From Apoderus coryli (Eukaryota > Arthropoda > Insecta > Coleoptera > Attelabidae), in NCBI GenBank assembly GCA_911728435.2, contig OU452199.1:7946860-8010859 (forward strand): a DNA stretch of 64,000 bases, read 5' to 3'. The notes under the pieces were generated by a model. It was not told the DNA's origin. It did not search any database and saw only the letters and a program-made list of their open reading frames with translations. Positions 59,506 through 64,000 of the stretch are shown one piece after another (within the stretch, counting starts at the first letter, position 1; each line of letters opens with the position of its first letter). Made by a program: the position numbers and the translations under genes.

Positions 59506-60049
59506 TTAAGATTAAAGTTGATGTATATATCTTTAGTAAACAATTTTTTTCTTCTGTAACTATATGAATCTTGTTTGTGACACAAAAAAGGTAATGAAAA
59601 AATCAGAAACATATAAAATATCTACGAACAAAGAGAAAAAAGAACCACATAGGTAGTATGATTATATCTTTTCGTTAGGAAAACTTCACCAGATTTAATG
59701 CGGCATGTTTGAAACAAAAGAGAAACCCAGATAAGTGAGTTTTAAGCGACTTAATAGTACTTAAAACTTTGGGAAATAAACTGAAAGGGCGGTGACATAT
59801 TTTTGTTCGCTTGTGAAAAGTCGTTAGATACCTATCTAGAAAATATACTTTATTGCCTTCTAAGAGACAGCAGCGAAGTAAATAGAGAAATAACTAACTA
59901 TATAGTCCTTTCATTATAACTTGCAACTTGACACCCAGAATAACTTGTCATCTGAAGTAGACGCGATTTTCGCAAAAACACATCGATTTCCTTTTTGAGG
60001 AAGAACTTCAAAACCTAAAGGTGAATTTTGCGTTCCAGGTACTTAAAGA

Positions 60050-60745
60050 AGGAGGATAGAGTTCTGTGAAGATATGAATAGAAAAATATCAGATAGGTAA
60101 TCCAAATTTGGTAAAAAATGTTTGCTTTAGCGATGCATCGACATTTTTTCCGAATGGATTTGTCAACAAAAACATTTGTACGTATTGGCATTATGAAAGT
60201 TCACATGAGTTGCAGGAGGACCAAACACAGCACAGTATCAGGAGAAGATCAAGGTGTGGGGAGGAATTCTGGAGAACGAGATAATCCCCCTATTTCCATA
60301 GAAGAAAACTTGACTGGGAACCTCTATTTTGAACTTTTAAAACATGTAATAAATCCATTAATTACTCAGCTAGAAAACTGGACCGATCAAGACGGAAACG
60401 TTATATGCTGGAATTTGCATTTCCAACAAGATGAAGCTCCTCCTCAATACGCTCTTCGTGTAAGGCAATAGCTCGATAAACCGTTCCCTCGGAAATTGAT
60501 GGAAGGAGAGCTGCTTAGTGGCCACCAAGATCTACAGATTTAACGCCTCTGGACTTATCTCTTTGAGGATATTTAAAAACTGAAGTTTATACAACTCAAC
60601 CAGAAGACCTCAAAACTACTCGAGCCTGTAGACAGATATCTCGGGAAACATTACGAAATGTCCGGCAAGAATTTGAAAATAGGCGCTATTGTGAGTTAGA
60701 AAATAGTGGAGATTATTTTGAGTACCTATTTAATACACTATTTGT
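60050..60745 (+). pseudogene. Tc3-like transposase remnant
   Basis: Reads CEDMNRKISDNPNLVKNVCF, SDASTFFPNGFVNK, EENLTGNLYFELLKHVINPL, LHFQQDEAPPQYALRVRQ, a stop, LDKPFPRKL, then shifted ISRETLRNVRQEFENRRYYC-like codons. This is the same insect family as 24087-24690 (DEATF; LTG..Y...L; FQQDGAPPHYA). The second catalytic Asp survives as QQDEAPP. Stops and frameshifts make it inactive. Confidence 0.75.
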
Positions 60746-61454
60746 TCGATTTTTTGTCTACTATTTTAATGGACGTCTTTATTTGAGAAACAGATCGTAT
60801 ACGATTAGAATTTTTTTTAAGCAACTTTAAATAATATGTCAGAGAGGGAGTCACTTTTAAAATTTTAAGTTTGTCCATTCAAAAAGGCCATAGGATGACA
60901 CATAGATGGCGTTACTAGAATTTTTTCCATATGAATTTTATTTAGTACTAACCTTCAAATCATATGTGTATAAATTTGACAGCAATCTGACTCATAAAAA
61001 CAAGAACAAAAAAGACTCTTTACTTTTTTCGTTCGATTGATTTCTGGAAAAGTATTATACAAAAAAACAATTGAACGTAGGGATTCTAGAAATAATTTTT
61101 GCTTCTAAAAATCAGTGGAGTACTTGAGTTGGTTTGCTTTGTCTCTATTTATTTATTTGACTATGTGACAGAGAGAGTCTGTCAAGGGCCTTGCCCGTAT
61201 GTTTGTTTTTTACAATGTTTAATACTCGAGATTTAAATTTAAGACTGATGATGGAGCGGAGCTCCGAAACATGTCCCCTTTTATAAAGGAATCTTAATAC
61301 ATTTTTATTAGTGGAGACGATGTATTTATTTTTATTGTAATTATATTACACTCCACTGCATCCAATGGATTACTTCTTTAATTATTATTTTTCTTATGAT
61401 TTGTTTGTTTGTAACAAATTTGTCTACAAATTATTGTATTAATTTTTTGACAAA

Positions 61455-62400
61455 TATATAATAATAATAATAGCCTTTATTGATTGAGCAGTGTATACAA
61501 ACTTTAGATGATACACAAAAGGAAAGATCTTCTGCACTGAGATTTAAAATGTCTCAATGAACTTGTCCTCAATCAAAAGGCGAAGTTTAGCTATGAAGCT
61601 ACTTTGTACTTAATCTGAAAGCACTATCCTAAAATTACCACTATATTCAATAATTGATTGCAAAACTATCATCCTGCAATGAACAAATGTACTATACAAA
61701 TATAAGTACAAATATTAAGAATATGTATGTTTTTGCTGACGATGACATAACGGAAAAGAAAAAAAAACTTCTTTCAACTAATCTATCGCGGCTAGGTGAT
61801 TCAAATTTATACATGCTGACGCAGATCATCGGATAAATCTATCAAATTTCGATTTGCAATATCCAAATTTTTCCTTTTCCGTCTTAAACAGGACACCCCA
61901 GTAATTACAAATAACACAGTTTCAGTAACAAACTGAAACGAGACTCCCAACAACTCGCTCAGCCAACCTCATAACCATTTAAAATTATACAATCAAACTG
62001 ATGTAGGCTTATAGGTTATTGTTTGTCTAATAGGGAAATCTTCAATCTTTTTTTAAATTAAATTAACTCTGTCCGGGCCGCTGCTCCTCAGATTGGGATC
62101 GATCTGGTTATACATCATTACGACATTGTATGTGAAACTCCTTTGGAACAAGGCAGAGCGGTGGCGGGGCATTGAAAGAAGTGCCTCGTTTCTTAAAGAT
62201 CTCTGACGTAGATCACGGCGCCAGACAAGTTTCCCGATCAAATACTGTGAAACGTTATTTTTGATCAATCTTTTAACGGACGTTAGGAACAAATAATTAA
62301 AAGTATTCTCCGCGTTGAGCCAGTGAAGCTCTTTTATTTTAAGGGAAACATGATCAAACTTCCTGAGTCCCCAAGTGAAGCGGCAGCAATTGTTTATTAT
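61455..62400 (-). mobile_element. CR1/Jockey-type LINE 3' portion
   Basis: The minus frame from about 62400 reads IINNCCRFTWGLRKFDHVSL, KIKELHWLNAENTFNYLFLT, SVKRLIKNNVSQYLIGKLVW, RNEALLSMPRHRSALFQRSF and TYNVVMMYNQIDPNL. This is the polymerase C-terminus with the typical ELHWL and PRHR.ALFQRSF blocks. It stops at about 62053, then a 560-bp 3' UTR leads to CAATAAAGGCTATTATTATT (61485-61455). 5'-truncated at about 62400. Confidence 0.82.
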
Positions 62401-63256
62401 CCTCTGTATTTACATATTTTAAATTTTTCAAAAATGTTTACTAAATGTGAAATGCGCAAATGCGTGTATTATACACATGAGTTATCTATTCTAGGTAAAT
62501 AAAACAAATGGCATACAAAACGTATAATGCTTTATTAACAATCATTAAAAGAACAACTATAATAGGTATTTTTTGTTAATAATTATGATTAGTATTATTA
62601 TTTTTTAACACCGCTACCCAGCTAAAGTTTAAAACGGTATTTTACATAAATATTTTTAACTAAAATTGGTATATTAATTTAGTTATTATTTTATACAATA
62701 TTAAATATTAAAATAACATGTATATTATTATGTATTTTAAACAACAATATAGTTATATATTATATTTTTAATTGTTTTCAAACTCTGAAAATGTGAAGCA
62801 TTTATTGTTTGATTTTATATGTATAATACTGTTTTGCAACAAAATATGCAGCAACATGCGAATGTCTATTTATTTGTAGCATATATACAGGCTATCTCAA
62901 ACAATTCAAGACCAAATACGCGGGAACCTATCTGATGTTGCGGTTGCATCGTTATGAACATTTTTATCAAAAAGTTGTCAGCTGAACTAGTGTACTGAAA
63001 AAGTCGTGTCTCCTAAAACTTCTATAAAAACAAAGTAAAATTGTATTGAAATGAAGATTTAAGGTTTAATTTCGTAAGCAAGACACCCCATTTGCAAAAA
63101 ATAAAGCTTAAAAACATTTATATTAAAAAAAAAAAAACAAAGAATTTCTATATGTATATTTAACCAAAAAGTCTACATATTTTAAGACCGCTAAAGAATA
63201 ATAGAATTTTAGCTTTGCTCAAATAAAAATATTAAAAAAATAAAATAAAGGCTTTG
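62401..63256. other. Intergenic, nothing recognised
   Basis: Very AT-rich with homopolymer runs; no frame or repeat end recognised. Confidence 0.4.
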
Positions 63257-63845
63257 GGGCGCCCCAAAACTTTACCGACAAGATATAATATAATCAAAAA
63301 TATGACCTGCGTAACGAAACAGAATTTTAATATTTGTTATTATTATTATAATTGTATTATATTCATTATTTCCAATAAACTAACGTAACAAACTAACTCT
63401 TTATTTAAAAATGAGAAATATAAAATATTGCCAGAGCTGGGATTCGAACCTAGAACCTTCCGCATGCGAAATGCAGGCTCTATCAATGACGCCAAAAACT
63501 CTTTATTAAATTACTTTATAAAATTCTAATAGGTTCCAACTACCTAACTGGCGAAATTTTAAACGCAATTTCTTCGAGAATTATGCGAGCAAATATCAAA
63601 AGTAATCGTTGTAAAGCAGATAAAAAATGCTTTAAAATGATGTATCACTCGACCCTTACAGCTATTTGAAAATTTGGCGGTTGTGTCCACTCCTAACACA
63701 GGGCTAAAGCGAATTCATCCAAAAAACTACTGGGATGATCCTAGGACTCCCCCAAACTCATACACCAAAATTTAGCTCAATTGGTTAAAGACTTTAGGCG
63801 CTATCGTGGAAGAATATCTACAGACACACACACAGACACACAGCC
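63257..63845 (-). mobile_element. tRNA-related SINE, copy B
   Basis: Aligns with 22800-23237. The tRNA-like part read on the minus strand (about 63431-63495) has GGTTCGAATCCC-like sequence (CTAGGTTCGAATCCCAGC), a better B box than copy A, so it is likely the younger copy. It continues into ACCAAAATTTAGCTCAATTG and a CAGACACACACACAGACACA run, a common end of insect RTE-dependent SINEs. Confidence 0.7.
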
Positions 63846-64000
63846 TTCCACCTAGAAATGGTCTTAATGGTCTCAAGGTACTTCAAAATGGTTATATCCG
63901 TCTTAGCTCTAGTTGTATCCAATCTTGAGAAGTTATAATCGATATAGTGTTGAGTGGCGTGTATGGTTTTTGGTATTAAGTAGGTTTAATAGGAGTATTT

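Overview
The window reads as nuclear DNA of an insect: AT-rich, intron-bearing and heavily loaded with mobile elements. The evidence is a VRK-family kinase with GT-AG introns, a DM4/DM12-family secreted protein (a family known from insects and other arthropods), and remnants of many insect-type elements. These include LINEs with TTATTA or poly-A tails, Tc/mariner-like, hAT, P-like and Crypton transposases, TA-flanked foldback MITEs and tRNA-derived SINEs. A beetle would fit, but that is inference. No sign of a bacterium, plasmid or virus was seen.

Layout. (1) 1-7.3 kb: a complete VRK1/ballchen-type kinase gene on the plus strand, start 1520, stop 7048. Its tail is encoded by a tandem array of 108-bp phase 1-1 exons separated by about 90-bp introns that are themselves derived from exon sequence. 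(2) 7.3-12.1 kb: LINE remnants and a doubtful two-exon mini-gene. (3) 12.15-20.17 kb, minus strand: a complete four-exon DM4/DM12 gene (196 aa). Its introns hold an intact-looking hammerhead ribozyme, a LINE insertion with target-site duplication, a THAP exon, a P-like transposase fragment, a foldback element and an RTE/CR1-like LINE. (4) 20.2-64 kb: no host gene that I can support. It is a graveyard of foldback elements, SINEs, LINE 3' ends, two Crypton recombinase remnants sharing an intron position, a GTF2IRD2-like and a ZMYM1-like hAT remnant, and several broken Tc/mariner-like transposases.

The two host genes are functionally unrelated: a nuclear serine/threonine kinase, and a small secreted protein of unknown role. 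The most notable signals are the intronised exon array in the kinase gene, the type-I hammerhead ribozyme at 14592-14637 with relics elsewhere, and a recurring CTGANGATG-stem-CGAAAC motif that sits in both arms of large foldback elements.
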